This document shows, piece after piece, positions 27,030 through 36,504 of a stretch of DNA of 64,000 bases. Under the pieces are notes generated by a model. It was not told the origin of the DNA. It saw nothing but the letters and a program-made list of their open reading frames with translations, and searched no databases. Source of the stretch: CAZZCU01 sp964652825 (GTDB taxonomy: Bacteria > Bdellovibrionota_B > Oligoflexia > Oligoflexales > CAZZCU01); assembly GCA_964652825.1 (NCBI GenBank), contig CAZZCU010000001.1, positions 211,574-275,573 of the forward strand, read 5' to 3'. Made by a program: the position numbers and the translations under genes. Positions within the stretch are counted from its first letter, which is position 1; every line of letters starts with the position of its first letter.

Positions 27030-27797
27030 TTAACGAGAATCTGTTTTTTTCTTCGCGGGAGATTTTCTGCGCGGTTTTTTTGGACGATAAGCAATTGCTT
27101 TGGCCATCAGTTTTTGCATCCGTTCCACTAACAAGGCATGAAATTCCTGCAATTGCCGCTCGTATTCCTCGGGATCTGAGCTCGGTTGGGGCGGCATAAT
27201 TGGTTCATCAACAAAATGCCGTAGTTTCACCGGTCGGGGTATTGGACTCAAACCAATGCCTCGTGCGAGAGCAAATGGCACGCGAAGATTTTTATACATC
27301 CATTTGGTCAACGGATTAGGATAAAGCTCAAAGATGTCATCCGCTTTTGGACATGCTGCCAGTACGACCGGCGCTCCTGCCTGCATGGCAACTCTGGCAA
27401 ATCCCAAACGATTGTCCCAGAGAACCTGATAACGTTCGGTCGATGGTCGTAACGCTTCGCGCATGCCGCCGGGCGCTACACAGATCATATGTCCCTGACA
27501 CAGCAGATCCTGAGCAGCCGTGGGCGAGCCCTCGGTTGCGCCTAATTCGGTCATTAATTCGCCGATGCCGGGGACTCTAAAAAACAATCGATCGATCAGC
27601 GGTCGTGTTATTCGTTTTTTTTCCAGATACACGGCGGCAAATAACAGCAAGATATCGTAAGTGGCGAAGCTGTGATTTACCGCCACCAATGCCGGCCCTT
27701 CGCTCGGAATGTTCTCCATGCCGATAACTTCATGCTGGTGATATAGCCTCACCGCCTGCACGGCCGCTGCCAATTTGTCAGCAATTTCTTCAATCAT
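27030..27797 (-). CDS. Acyltransferase of the DGAT2/TMEM68-like PlsC superfamily
   Basis: Membrane-associated O-acyltransferase of 255 residues. The catalytic block is NHSFATYD, with His and Asp separated by five residues, and the second block reads APGGMREAL. That PGGxREAL form is typical of the TMEM68/phytyl-ester-synthase/DGAT2 branch rather than of PlsC, where the first block is NHxxxxD and the second EGTR. The C-terminal 20 residues are a Lys/Arg-rich tail (KKPRRKSPAKKK). The substrate is unknown: acylglycerol, wax or lysophospholipid acylation are possible. It is monocistronic and divergent from the polysaccharide genes. Confidence 0.85.
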   Translation of the reverse strand: MIEEIADKLAAAVQAVRLYHQHEVIGMENIPSEGPALVAVNHSFATYDILLLFAAVYLEKKRITRPLIDRLFFRVPGIGELMTELGATEGSPTAAQDLLCQGHMICVAPGGMREALRPSTERYQVLWDNRLGFARVAMQAGAPVVLAACPKADDIFELYPNPLTKWMYKNLRVPFALARGIGLSPIPRPVKLRHFVDEPIMPPQPSSDPEEYERQLQEFHALLVERMQKLMAKAIAYRPKKPRRKSPAKKKTDSR

Positions 27798-27922
27798 GTC
27801 ATGTATTTCGGTCGACAGAGGCTGAAAATTGAATTTTGCTCGCGGGAACTGACTTTAACGATTGTAATAAATGGCTATTTTCACTAGTTTTACTGGGTCT
27901 TTTGATCCAAAAAGGAAGCCTC

Positions 27923-29878
27923 TTGTCTTTGAAGCAACGCATTGGTTTGTTGGTACACAAAACCGGTTTGCTGACGCCGCCGTTTCATCTGACTTATTAT
28001 CGTTGGATTCGTTTGGCGATTTTGATCGCCATGGATCTCCTAATCGTCGCAGTTTGTTATTGGTTGGCCTTTCTCCTGCGCCTCGACAAAATCTGGCTTG
28101 GTAGTACGTATCGAATAGTATTCATGGAATCGCTACCCGTTCTCCTCCTCACCGCGGTTCCGATCTTTTTCTTTACCGGAATGTATCGACAGGTATGGCG
28201 CTACGCTAATTTCCATAGCGCCATCATGGTGGCCAAATCAACCTTGGCGTTGGTGTTGGTGTTCAGCTCGCTTGTATTTATGATGCGTTGGACTTTATCG
28301 CCGCCGCGGTCCGTGCCGATTATTTTCTGGTTGTTGTGTACATTGATGCTGGTAGCCGCACGTTTTTCTTGGCGGATGTGGGCGTCGTTTCAGGCGACCA
28401 TAGATGCTGTTAATAAAGAACGATGCTTGATTTATGGTGCTGGTGCCGCTGGTGAGTTGTTTGCGCGGCATATTACCGCCAATCCCCGTTTCCCCTATCG
28501 CGCTATGGGCTTTATTGACGACGATGCCAATAAAGTCGGTCGGATTTTGCATGGGATTCGTATCGAAGGTACTGGCAAACGTCTGCCGGAGATCGCCGAC
28601 AAGCATGGTGCCAAATTTGTCATTATTGCTTTGCACACCGCGCCTGGCCGAGTCATGCGTGAGATTGTCGAAGCCTGTCATGCCCATGGACTTAAGCCAT
28701 TAGTGATGCCTGATATGGCGACCTCACTTGGCGAGGACGTGTTTACGCCACGGGCGGTGGATATTGGGGATCTATTGTGTCGCAATCCGCGCTCCCAGAT
28801 CCCGGCGGGAGTGGCGACCTTTTTTGCGGGTAAAAGCGTGCTTGTCTCGGGTGCAGGTGGTTCGATCGGTTCAGAAATATGTCGGCAGATTTTGGGTGCG
28901 CGTCCGCGTCGACTGGTATTGCTCGATGTTGGTGAATTTAATCTCTATCAGATTGAAATGGAATTGCAGGAGCTCGAGGTCGCTGGCGTCGAGATTTGCC
29001 CTGTCTTGGGTTCGGTAACCAATGAACGTTTAATGGATTCGGTATTTACCAAGTATAAGCCGCAGTTGGTTTTGCATGCTGCAGCTTATAAGCACGTGCC
29101 GTTGATCGAAACAAATCCGGTCGAAGGTATTCGCAATAACTTACTCGGCACTAAAGTTTTGGCGCAAACAGCGATGCGTCATCGTGTCGAACGGTTTTTG
29201 CTGGTGAGTTCAGACAAAGCTGTTCGCCCAACCAATATTATGGGTGCAACGAAGCGTGCATGTGAGCTGTATATTCAATCGTTACAGGAATTGAACGAGA
29301 ACGCTGCGGGTTTTGCCGCGGTGCGTTTTGGTAATGTGCTCGGTAGCTCGGGCAGCGTTGTCCCGCGTTTCATGCGCCAGATTCAAAATGGTGGACCCGT
29401 GACGGTGACGCATCCTGAAGTTACCCGTTACTTCATGCTGACTGCCGAGGCAGTAAGTTTGGTGCTGCAGGCTATGGCGTTGTCCAAGGGCGGTGAGACT
29501 TTCGTTTTGAATATGGGTGAGCCGATCAGGATTTACGATATGGCAAAACAGTTGATTTTGCTGGCCGGCAAGCAGCCCGATACTGATATCGAAATTGTTT
29601 TCACTGGTCTGCGTCCTGGCGAAAAACTCTATGAAGAATTAATTCTGGAAGGCACGGAGAGACACACCGTACATGGGGATTTATTTGTCGCGGTGTCGGA
29701 ACACTTGGATGCTGAGCGCGTGCTGACGGATGTGGATGCCTTGTTGGAATCTGTTGCCAAGAAGAGTGACGTCCAGCAGAGCATTGCCGAACTATGGCGT
29801 TTGATCTCATGGCAACCTACGCCTCCGGATGATGATACTGCCGATAATATATTGACGACACCTATGACAATACATTGA
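27923..29878 (+). CDS. Membrane-bound nucleotide-sugar epimerase/dehydratase (PglF/WbpM/CapD family)
   Basis: Likely UDP-GlcNAc 4,6-dehydratase or related enzyme making a modified sugar for surface glycans. Four membrane helices occupy the first 150 residues. A CoA-binding-like Rossmann domain (LIYGAGAAGELFARHI) follows, then the SDR domain with GAGGSIGSE from about residue 310. The SDKAVRPTNIMGATK segment has Met where classical SDRs have Tyr, as in WbpM/PglF. No ATG fits. The frame is open to a TTG at 27836, but the TTG at 27923 with AAAAGGAAG upstream is a better start (651 residues). The WecA-like gene follows after seven bases. Confidence 0.88.
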   Translation: MSLKQRIGLLVHKTGLLTPPFHLTYYRWIRLAILIAMDLLIVAVCYWLAFLLRLDKIWLGSTYRIVFMESLPVLLLTAVPIFFFTGMYRQVWRYANFHSAIMVAKSTLALVLVFSSLVFMMRWTLSPPRSVPIIFWLLCTLMLVAARFSWRMWASFQATIDAVNKERCLIYGAGAAGELFARHITANPRFPYRAMGFIDDDANKVGRILHGIRIEGTGKRLPEIADKHGAKFVIIALHTAPGRVMREIVEACHAHGLKPLVMPDMATSLGEDVFTPRAVDIGDLLCRNPRSQIPAGVATFFAGKSVLVSGAGGSIGSEICRQILGARPRRLVLLDVGEFNLYQIEMELQELEVAGVEICPVLGSVTNERLMDSVFTKYKPQLVLHAAAYKHVPLIETNPVEGIRNNLLGTKVLAQTAMRHRVERFLLVSSDKAVRPTNIMGATKRACELYIQSLQELNENAAGFAAVRFGNVLGSSGSVVPRFMRQIQNGGPVTVTHPEVTRYFMLTAEAVSLVLQAMALSKGGETFVLNMGEPIRIYDMAKQLILLAGKQPDTDIEIVFTGLRPGEKLYEELILEGTERHTVHGDLFVAVSEHLDAERVLTDVDALLESVAKKSDVQQSIAELWRLISWQPTPPDDDTADNILTTPMTIH

Positions 29879-29885
29879 TTGCGAC

Positions 29886-30890
29886 ATGACTTTTGGTGCG
29901 GTTATTTCTGCGTATGTCTTTTTATGCTCCGCTGTCTTAACGGCGGTATTTATTTTCCCTTATCGTTGGTGGGCTTTACGCATTGGCATGCTTGCCGTTC
30001 CCAATGCCCGCTCGGCGCATTCGTTGCCGACACCGAGTGGGGCGGGTGTCATCATGGTATTCGTGTCACTGATGATTTTCGCGTATTTGACGACAGAAGA
30101 AATCATCGGGACTAGTCTATGGTGGTTGGTGTGGCCTGGTGCGCTTATCACTGCGGCGATTGGCTTTATTGATGATCGGTATCCTTTGTCTGCCAAGTAT
30201 CGGGCTATCGTGCATCTGATTGCCGGCGTTATATTTGTTGCTGCAATACCGGATCTGGCCATCTGGATGTTACCGTTATTGACAGTGGTGGTTGCCTGGT
30301 CCCTGAATTTATTTAATTTCATGGATGGTGCCGATGGCCTGGCAGGTAGCGAAAGTGTCTATGTGCTCGGCATTGGGGGTTTTTTTTGCTGGTATGGTGG
30401 CGAACAGAATCTGGCAATTTTAGCGTGGATTCTGGCAGGTTCAAGTCTTGGCTTCTTAGCTTGGAATCGTCCGAAAGCCAAAATTTTCATGGGTGATGTC
30501 GGCAGTGGCTTTCTGGGTTATATGATTGCGGCCATTGCCATACTTAGCGTGATAAGAGGCGGCATTTCGCCGTTGGTTTGGCTGATCTTGTATGGTTTTT
30601 TTTGGTTCGATACCTCGTTGACACTGATACGTCGTGTCTGGCGTGGCGAAAAATGGTACTTGGCCCATCGCTCACATGCTTATCAGCGTCTATTGCATGC
30701 GGGTGGATTTTCGCATCGCAGGTTATTAGGCTGTTCATTGGCCCTAAACGCGATATTGGCTGGTTTGGCGGTTTGGGGCTTTTGGTTTCCTGCCAGATTG
30801 CCGGTTGCTTTTAGCATAAGCCTGGGCCTGCTTGCGGGGATCTATTATTTTATTGAGCGACGGTATCCCATACAGCCTGATATCCCCTAG
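29886..30890 (+). CDS. WecA/MraY-family polyprenyl-phosphate glycosyl-1-phosphate transferase
   Basis: Integral membrane GT4 enzyme (334 residues, about ten hydrophobic spans) that transfers a sugar-1-phosphate to undecaprenyl phosphate, the first step of O-antigen or capsule assembly. Diagnostic motifs are PNARSAHSLPTPSGAG near 40-54, FIDDRY near 95, NFMDGADGLAG near 144-154 and FMGDVGSGFLGY near 203-214. It resembles WbpL-type enzymes. It follows the dehydratase directly, which suggests that the dehydratase product supplies its substrate. Confidence 0.92.
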   Translation: MTFGAVISAYVFLCSAVLTAVFIFPYRWWALRIGMLAVPNARSAHSLPTPSGAGVIMVFVSLMIFAYLTTEEIIGTSLWWLVWPGALITAAIGFIDDRYPLSAKYRAIVHLIAGVIFVAAIPDLAIWMLPLLTVVVAWSLNLFNFMDGADGLAGSESVYVLGIGGFFCWYGGEQNLAILAWILAGSSLGFLAWNRPKAKIFMGDVGSGFLGYMIAAIAILSVIRGGISPLVWLILYGFFWFDTSLTLIRRVWRGEKWYLAHRSHAYQRLLHAGGFSHRRLLGCSLALNAILAGLAVWGFWFPARLPVAFSISLGLLAGIYYFIERRYPIQPDIP

Positions 30891-30913
30891 GGCTCTAGCG
30901 ATTTGAGGTTGCC

Positions 30914-30927
30914 ATGCCAGTTGGCAT
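30914..30927. promoter_or_regulatory. 14-bp palindrome upstream of fcl
   Basis: ATGCCA-GT-TGGCAT is a perfect inverted repeat about 45 bases before the fcl start, in the 82-base gap after the WecA-like gene. It could be an operator or a small hairpin. No T run follows. Confidence 0.3.
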
Positions 30928-30972
30928 TTACTATCTTGCCGTCATTGACAGAAATCGACATGGAGTCATCCG

Positions 30973-31971
30973 ATGGATGGACTAAGAAATTCCGACAAGA
31001 TCTTCGTTGCTGGTCATCGTGGTCTCGTTGGTGGGGCGATTGTCAATTCCCTCCGCCGCAGTGGCTTTAATAATATCCTCGCGCGTACACGCGACGAGCT
31101 TGATTTGACCAATACCGAGAAGGTCCAGGCTTTTTTTAAACAAGAAAATCCGGATGTAGTTATCATTGCCGCTGCACGGGTGGGCGGTATTCACGCCAAT
31201 AATACTTATCGCGCCGATTTTATTTACGATAACTTGCAGATCCAAACTAATTTGATTTGGGGTGCACACCTGAATGATGTGCGACGGGTATGTTTTCTCG
31301 GAAGCAGTTGTATCTATCCGCGCTTGGCGCCACAGCCGATGCCTGAGAACTGCTTGTTAACGTCAGAATTGGAATACACCAATCGCCCTTACGCATTGGC
31401 TAAAATCGCCGGACTTGAATTAGTCAGCACTTTGCGCCAGCAGTATCAGCGCGATTATTTCTCTGTCATGCCGACCAACTTGTACGGTCCCGGTGATAAT
31501 TTCCATCCTCAAAACGCTCATGTTCTCCCCGCGCTGATCTTGCGCTTTTGGGAAGCCAGAGAGAAAAATGCGCCGCAAGTAGTGATTTGGGGTTCTGGTA
31601 AACCATTTCGTGAATTCATGTATGTTGATGATTGCGCGGATGCAATTGTTCATTTGTTGCGAGTGACCAATCAGAAGACCTTTGATAATACGCCGGTTGG
31701 TAAACTCGGTTGGTCGCATGTAAACGTTGGTACAGGTCAGGAAATTAGCATTGCCGAAGTTGCTCAGGCCGTGGCGGCGGCGGTGGGATATAAGGGTGAG
31801 ATCGTTCAGGATACAAGTATGCCGGACGGTACTCCCCGCAAACTATTGGATACATCCTTTTTGCGCAGTTTAGGCTGGCAGCCGAAAACAACTTTGCAAG
31901 AAGGTTTGGCTAAAACTGTGGCTTGGTTTGCGGATGTTTATAAATCCAATCCCAAGCTGCTAAGAAAATAG
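30973..31971 (+). CDS. fcl: GDP-L-fucose synthase
   Basis: SDR enzyme converting GDP-4-keto-6-deoxymannose to GDP-L-fucose, a sugar used in surface polysaccharide. It has 332 residues. The NADP-binding motif is GHRGLVG at 14-20, the catalytic Ser of SSCIYP is at 111-112, and the Y-x3-K pair is Tyr140/Lys144. No gmd gene (GDP-mannose dehydratase) is visible in the window, so the precursor must come from elsewhere. It follows the WecA-like gene after 82 bases and is probably in the same unit. Confidence 0.93.
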   Translation: MDGLRNSDKIFVAGHRGLVGGAIVNSLRRSGFNNILARTRDELDLTNTEKVQAFFKQENPDVVIIAAARVGGIHANNTYRADFIYDNLQIQTNLIWGAHLNDVRRVCFLGSSCIYPRLAPQPMPENCLLTSELEYTNRPYALAKIAGLELVSTLRQQYQRDYFSVMPTNLYGPGDNFHPQNAHVLPALILRFWEAREKNAPQVVIWGSGKPFREFMYVDDCADAIVHLLRVTNQKTFDNTPVGKLGWSHVNVGTGQEISIAEVAQAVAAAVGYKGEIVQDTSMPDGTPRKLLDTSFLRSLGWQPKTTLQEGLAKTVAWFADVYKSNPKLLRK

Positions 31972-31996
31972 TGATTTTGAAAAGTAAAAGCGTGCA

Positions 31997-33076
31997 ATGA
32001 AAGTTTTAGTTGTCGCAGGATCCAATGGTGTTGACCACTGCCAAAGAGTGTTCGCCATCTTTGCGCGTTTGATGTTGCGAATTCCTTCGTTACAAGTTCA
32101 TTTAGTTTGTGAACGCTGGCAACTCGAACAAATCACTAAAGTCATGAAGCTGCCGCCATCCTTAAGTTCCCGCTTTACTTTTGTACATGATCTGCTTTCT
32201 CCTGGTGTTGATTGGGAGACAAATGCCGAAGTTTTTCAGGACGGTCGTTTGTTGGCGTGGGAAGAGCGCTTGCTGCCGGTTCTTGATAGCGAGCGATTTC
32301 ATGCAGTGTTTTCCGACAATTTAGCCGGTATTTTGCGTTATCGGCCGGATACAATTTTGCTCGGTAATTTTTTGTGGTCGGATGTTTTTGAGGCGGCGTT
32401 TCCCGAAGATACAACTGTGCAGGAATTTGTGCGCCGCGAACGAGATCTATTGCGTAAAGTGCGTCCGTTTTTGCTTTGTTCCAGCGAGTTCACCATGCCG
32501 GCGATGCTACACAAGACACAAGCCATTCGTTGTGGATTGATGGTGGATCATTTTATGCCAAAATTGCGGGATACCGTGCCTGGACAGCGTTTGAGCGTGG
32601 CAATCTTGTCCGCCCGCGACGTCGTCGATGACGATGTGCTCGCGGATATTTCGCATTCGATTGCCAAACGCGCGGATTGGGACGTGTATGTGGAACAAGC
32701 GGTTTATGACGCAATGGAAACAAAATTGGATTGCATAAAAGTTTTCGGGGGTCTGCCGCAGGACTATACTAATTTAGATGCTGTTATTGCTCCGCCGCAG
32801 TTTTCGATTTTAAATGAATGTTTGGTGATAGGCATACCTTTGTTAGCCTATTATCCCCCAAAGCATATTGAAAAAGCGCATTTAGCCGCCAAGTTGCAAC
32901 AGCTCAAGTTGGGCGGTGACTTGGGTTCGGCCATTAGCGTTATGCCGGTGATTGATGCCGTGCGTAATCTAACGTCCGAACGTGCGCAAAAGGACTACGC
33001 AGTCGCCCGACAAAAAGTGAACGCTAATGGTTACGATGAAGCGGTCACCTGGATCGAAAAAAGATTAAATTCCTGA
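31997..33076 (+). CDS. Possible GT-B fold glycosyltransferase, unassigned
   Basis: Protein of 359 residues. I do not recognise a named family. It starts with a Rossmann-like strand (MKVLVVAGSNGVDHCQRVFAIF) similar to UGT/MurG-type GT-B enzymes. The stretch near 265-285 (VIAPPQFSILNECLVIGIP) resembles the donor site 'S/T-x-x-E-x-[LA]-x-x-G-x-P'. The location 25 bases after fcl in a polysaccharide unit supports a glycan role. It could transfer fucose, but that is only inference from position. Confidence 0.55.
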   Translation: MKVLVVAGSNGVDHCQRVFAIFARLMLRIPSLQVHLVCERWQLEQITKVMKLPPSLSSRFTFVHDLLSPGVDWETNAEVFQDGRLLAWEERLLPVLDSERFHAVFSDNLAGILRYRPDTILLGNFLWSDVFEAAFPEDTTVQEFVRRERDLLRKVRPFLLCSSEFTMPAMLHKTQAIRCGLMVDHFMPKLRDTVPGQRLSVAILSARDVVDDDVLADISHSIAKRADWDVYVEQAVYDAMETKLDCIKVFGGLPQDYTNLDAVIAPPQFSILNECLVIGIPLLAYYPPKHIEKAHLAAKLQQLKLGGDLGSAISVMPVIDAVRNLTSERAQKDYAVARQKVNANGYDEAVTWIEKRLNS

Positions 33077-33083
33077 ATTTGAA

Positions 33084-34040
33084 TTATAATTCCACTGAAC
33101 CGGTGTAAACCAATATTGCCGGCCCAGCTAATGTCGCAGGTTCCGCAGCATCGTCCTGGCGAACAAAGAGCGTACCTCCAGGCATCGCTACAGCAACCCA
33201 GGCTCGCCGTGAGGCGCTGCCGGCGGTCATGGCACAAGTCGCAATCGCGCAGGCACCGCTGCCGCAGGCGGCCGTTGGGCCTGCGCCTCGTTCCCAGGTC
33301 ATAGCCTGGTAAGCATCACCAGGTTTTTCGCCCAACAGATTGGCGTAAGTCGTTAGCTGGCGCTCGTCGATTTGTGCATCGCTAACCAAATGAACGTTGA
33401 TGCCGTCCCATTCAGGACAGCGCTGAAATGCAGGTCCAACTTTGTGTAACAGTTCACGATTGATATCGTCCAAGAAAAATACCAGGTGACGGTTGCCGAT
33501 ATCACAGACACCGAAGTCTTTGGCTAACTGTGGCAACTTGAGTGCATTTGCCACGCGATTTATCGCGGACTGGGCGTCGCGATAAAATTCCGTTTCATCA
33601 TTGAGTTTGACAGATCCCATGTTAACAGAAACAAAAGGCCAGCTAGTATCACGCGTCGATAATTTGCTTTGGCCCAAAAAGCTGCAAACGACGTTACGAT
33701 TTCCGGAGATAAATTCCAAAGTTTCCGGAAGCTCATTCATTTTTTGCGCGAGCCGAAATTGCCGTAAAATCGAGAGCGCTACGCAGCGAATGCCGTTTCC
33801 ACAGATTTCGGCGGCTGAGCCGTCGCTATTTATGATGGTGATGCGTTCAGGAGCCAAATCTTTGCTGGTTGGCATATGCAAGATGATAACGCCGTCGGCG
33901 CCGATGCCCGTGCCGTTTCGTCGGCACCAATCCTGGGCGCAGCGTTTGATGCTTCCCAAGGCAAGTTCGTCGGAGCTTGCCAGCCTGGTAATGACAAAGT
34001 CATTTTCGCAACCATGCCATTTTTCAAATTCGAGATACAT
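33084..34040 (-). CDS. dapF: Diaminopimelate epimerase
   Basis: Converts LL- to meso-diaminopimelate for peptidoglycan and lysine. The 318-residue protein has both active-site cysteines in their motifs: Cys80 in EICGNGIRC and Cys259 in AACGSGACA. It is about 40 residues longer than E. coli DapF, mainly through insertions in both halves. Its ATG is two bases after the response-regulator gene's stop, so the two may be cotranscribed. Confidence 0.95.
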   Translation of the reverse strand: MYLEFEKWHGCENDFVITRLASSDELALGSIKRCAQDWCRRNGTGIGADGVIILHMPTSKDLAPERITIINSDGSAAEICGNGIRCVALSILRQFRLAQKMNELPETLEFISGNRNVVCSFLGQSKLSTRDTSWPFVSVNMGSVKLNDETEFYRDAQSAINRVANALKLPQLAKDFGVCDIGNRHLVFFLDDINRELLHKVGPAFQRCPEWDGINVHLVSDAQIDERQLTTYANLLGEKPGDAYQAMTWERGAGPTAACGSGACAIATCAMTAGSASRRAWVAVAMPGGTLFVRQDDAAEPATLAGPAILVYTGSVEL

Positions 34041-34042
34041 GA

Positions 34043-34774
34043 CTACTCCGCGGCTTTAACTTCGTTAAGACGATAACCACGTCCCCGAACGCTTTCCAGG
34101 ACGCGTGGTTTGGAAGGGTCGGTCTCTATATAACGACGCAATCGCATAATAAAATTGTCGACGGTTCTGGTCTCGACATTGCCGTTGATGTTCCAAACTT
34201 TGGCGAGCAAGTGCTCGCGGGTTAATACCCGTGCTGGATTTCGCATAAATTCGCTTAAAATATCAGCTTCCAATGCCGTTAATGAATAGCTGCCATTCGG
34301 ACCTCGCAAATGCAATGCTTCCGTATTCAGTTCTAGGTCGCCACAACGTAAAAACGGCCCAGAAGAACTGGTTGTATCTGGTTGTTGCTGAAAAAGTTCG
34401 GAGCGCTTCATCATGCGTCGAACGCGTAGTAAAAGCTCTTTGAGATGAAAAGGTTTGGTGATGTAGTCATCCACGCCGCTTTCCAGGCCGCGGATGCGAT
34501 CCTCTTCGCTGGCACGGGCGGTGAGCATCAGAATTCCGGTCTGGCTGTCGTGCTTGCGAATCTCGTGTGCGACGGCGAAGCCATCGATTTCGGGCATCAT
34601 AACATCAAGGATCACCAGATCAAACGGCGCGTCACGCCGGTATTTGTCGAGAGCGATTTTGCCGTTTTGTGCCGGCACGACATCATAGCCTTCGGCTTGA
34701 AGATTGAATTCAAGATGAAAGGCCAAATGTGGTTCGTCTTCGACCAATAATATGCGTTTACGATCGTTCTGCAT
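34043..34774 (-). CDS. OmpR/PhoB-family response regulator
   Basis: DNA-binding response regulator of 243 residues. The receiver domain (1-120) has the acidic pair ED at 12-13, phospho-acceptor Asp57 in VILDVMMPEIDG and Lys in YITKPF. The C-terminal winged-helix domain (about 145-240) includes LTALEADILSEFMRNPARVLTREHLL and VDNFIMRLRRYIE. It is encoded 11 bases downstream of a histidine kinase, its likely partner. Targets cannot be deduced. Confidence 0.95.
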   Translation of the reverse strand: MQNDRKRILLVEDEPHLAFHLEFNLQAEGYDVVPAQNGKIALDKYRRDAPFDLVILDVMMPEIDGFAVAHEIRKHDSQTGILMLTARASEEDRIRGLESGVDDYITKPFHLKELLLRVRRMMKRSELFQQQPDTTSSSGPFLRCGDLELNTEALHLRGPNGSYSLTALEADILSEFMRNPARVLTREHLLAKVWNINGNVETRTVDNFIMRLRRYIETDPSKPRVLESVRGRGYRLNEVKAAE

Positions 34775-34785
34775 AATCTTGCCTG

Positions 34786-35784
34786 CTAACTCGAATGAAT
34801 TGGCAAACTGACGTGGAAACTGCTGCCCTGTCCAGGCCCGAGGCTGTTCGCCCAGACGCGACCGCCCAGGTTTCGCACCGTCGAACGCACAATGTATAAA
34901 CCCAATCCCGTTCCTGGAATAGCTTTATTTGTCGCAAGATCTGAGCGATGAAACATTTTAAATACGCGTTTTTGATCCCGTCGCGCGAGGCCAAAACCTT
35001 GATCAATCACCAGAATTTCGAGTTGAGTGCTATTAATTTGCGCCACTAGGCGTATAGGAGTACCCGGTGGTGAGTACTTCACGGCGTTTTCCAAAAGATT
35101 GCCAACTACCAATGTCAAAGCTGAGCGAATACTTTCAACCATCAGGTCATCTGGGCAATCGACAACGAGCCGCTTTGGCAGATTAGGATCCATGTAGGAA
35201 ATGTTTTCGACGGCTTTAGCAAACAGGCTTTTAAGCTGAAAGCTCTCCACCTTGTCGGATACCATGATGCCTCGATCAAGACGGGCGGAGACGAGAATTT
35301 GATCGACCAATTTACCCAAACGGGAAATATCGGTGCTGATCATATCTAATACGCGTTGTTGCAGAGTGGAAGTTAACTGTGGATTTTGTAGTGTCTCAAA
35401 GCCAAGTTGCAAGCTGGCCAGAGGAGAACGTAATTCGTGCGTCACGCTGGAAACAAAATTTCGCTGTTGACGGATCAGGTAGCTTTGTCTTTGTGCAAAA
35501 ACAAATAACAGCACGGTTCCGACCAGGATCATTCCCAACAGGATGCAGCCGATAATAAGAATCGCCAGAACATAGTTAGGATCAATGTATTCGTTGCCGA
35601 GAATGCGGGCATTTTTGACAATATCTTCCTGCTGGTTGATGAACCACACCACCCATAGTCCGGTAACCGCGATCAGAAAAACCTGCAAGGATACAAAGAT
35701 AACGACCGGATTGAGCATAAAGGTGACTAGCCGATACAGCCATCGGGATCTCGTTGCGAGCAGGAGTTTTTTGGGAGTTTGCAT
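34786..35784 (-). CDS. Membrane sensor histidine kinase
   Basis: Inner-membrane kinase of 332 residues. Two membrane helices (about 25-49 and 72-97) flank a very short periplasmic loop of about 22 residues, too small for a sensor domain. The stimulus is therefore likely sensed in the membrane or through a partner. The H box is SSVTHELRSPL with His116, the N box GNLLENAVKYS, G1 DQGFGL and G2 PGTGLGLY. No HAMP domain is evident. It is transcribed with the downstream response regulator. Confidence 0.94.
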   Translation of the reverse strand: MQTPKKLLLATRSRWLYRLVTFMLNPVVIFVSLQVFLIAVTGLWVVWFINQQEDIVKNARILGNEYIDPNYVLAILIIGCILLGMILVGTVLLFVFAQRQSYLIRQQRNFVSSVTHELRSPLASLQLGFETLQNPQLTSTLQQRVLDMISTDISRLGKLVDQILVSARLDRGIMVSDKVESFQLKSLFAKAVENISYMDPNLPKRLVVDCPDDLMVESIRSALTLVVGNLLENAVKYSPPGTPIRLVAQINSTQLEILVIDQGFGLARRDQKRVFKMFHRSDLATNKAIPGTGLGLYIVRSTVRNLGGRVWANSLGPGQGSSFHVSLPIHSS

Positions 35785-35837
35785 AGATGCTTAGTCCGCT
35801 TTAAAGGTACGGCTGAAGCATATATGTTGTAAGGCTT

Positions 35838-36428
35838 TTAGTGGAACACAAAAATTTTGGCCGCCTGATTTTCGATGGAATTTTTTAACTGCAGTGCCGT
35901 ATTCAGAATCTGGTTGCTACCGTGCCCTCCAGGATAGAGGTGATACTGCTTGATGCAGGACTTCTGAATCAGTTTTTCCAGCAAATCACTCAGCAAAGAC
36001 TGAGCTCGTTCCTTTACGAGAAGCTCCGGCGCCAGATAGATTCCCAGCTGTTCCAGCTTTAGATCGATAATGGTTCTGCTGACGGTGTCAATCCAAGTAT
36101 TCAAAGATTCAAGGGACTTAGGCGTCGGTACAAAGTAAAAAAAGCGCGGTAGTTCTGTCGCACAATCAGATAACATCAATGGTTTGTCTTCCGCCAAGCC
36201 TTCGGTGGCGGCTCGTAAGAAAATCGAAGTGGTGTCCTGATAATCCAACAAGGAAACCGGATGTAGGGAACCTTCTTGGAAAACTCCTAGCCAAAAATGA
36301 CAATGCGTCAGATCTTCACGTGGCAAAATATTGATAATTACAGCGTTATTATCGGTGAATGGCGATGCGACGTCGGTGGGCGGCGCCTCATGATTCGTGC
36401 CGGGATTCGCGGAAATCTCGATATCCAT
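35838..36428 (-). CDS. Hypothetical protein
   Basis: Protein of 196 residues that I do not recognise. No signal peptide, membrane span or Cys pattern is seen. The N-terminal 25 residues look disordered (Asn/Pro/Thr-rich); the rest mixes beta-like and helical segments, with a conserved-looking LYPGGHGSNQILN near the C-terminus. It lies 53 bases upstream of the histidine kinase on the same strand and could be in its transcript. It starts about 80 bases from nusB's end. Confidence 0.65.
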   Translation of the reverse strand: MDIEISANPGTNHEAPPTDVASPFTDNNAVIINILPREDLTHCHFWLGVFQEGSLHPVSLLDYQDTTSIFLRAATEGLAEDKPLMLSDCATELPRFFYFVPTPKSLESLNTWIDTVSRTIIDLKLEQLGIYLAPELLVKERAQSLLSDLLEKLIQKSCIKQYHLYPGGHGSNQILNTALQLKNSIENQAAKIFVFH

Positions 36429-36504
36429 ATGCTTGCCCCACTGCTTAAACTAATAATAATTATAGATAAGCTTAGAGCAAATAAATGATTGTCGCCAGAC
36501 TAAA

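Noticed and set aside
30921..30940. TTGGCATTTACTATCTTGCC as sigma-54 promoter of fcl
   Set aside because: GG and GC are 15 bases apart, not 12; the TGGCA is half of a palindrome.
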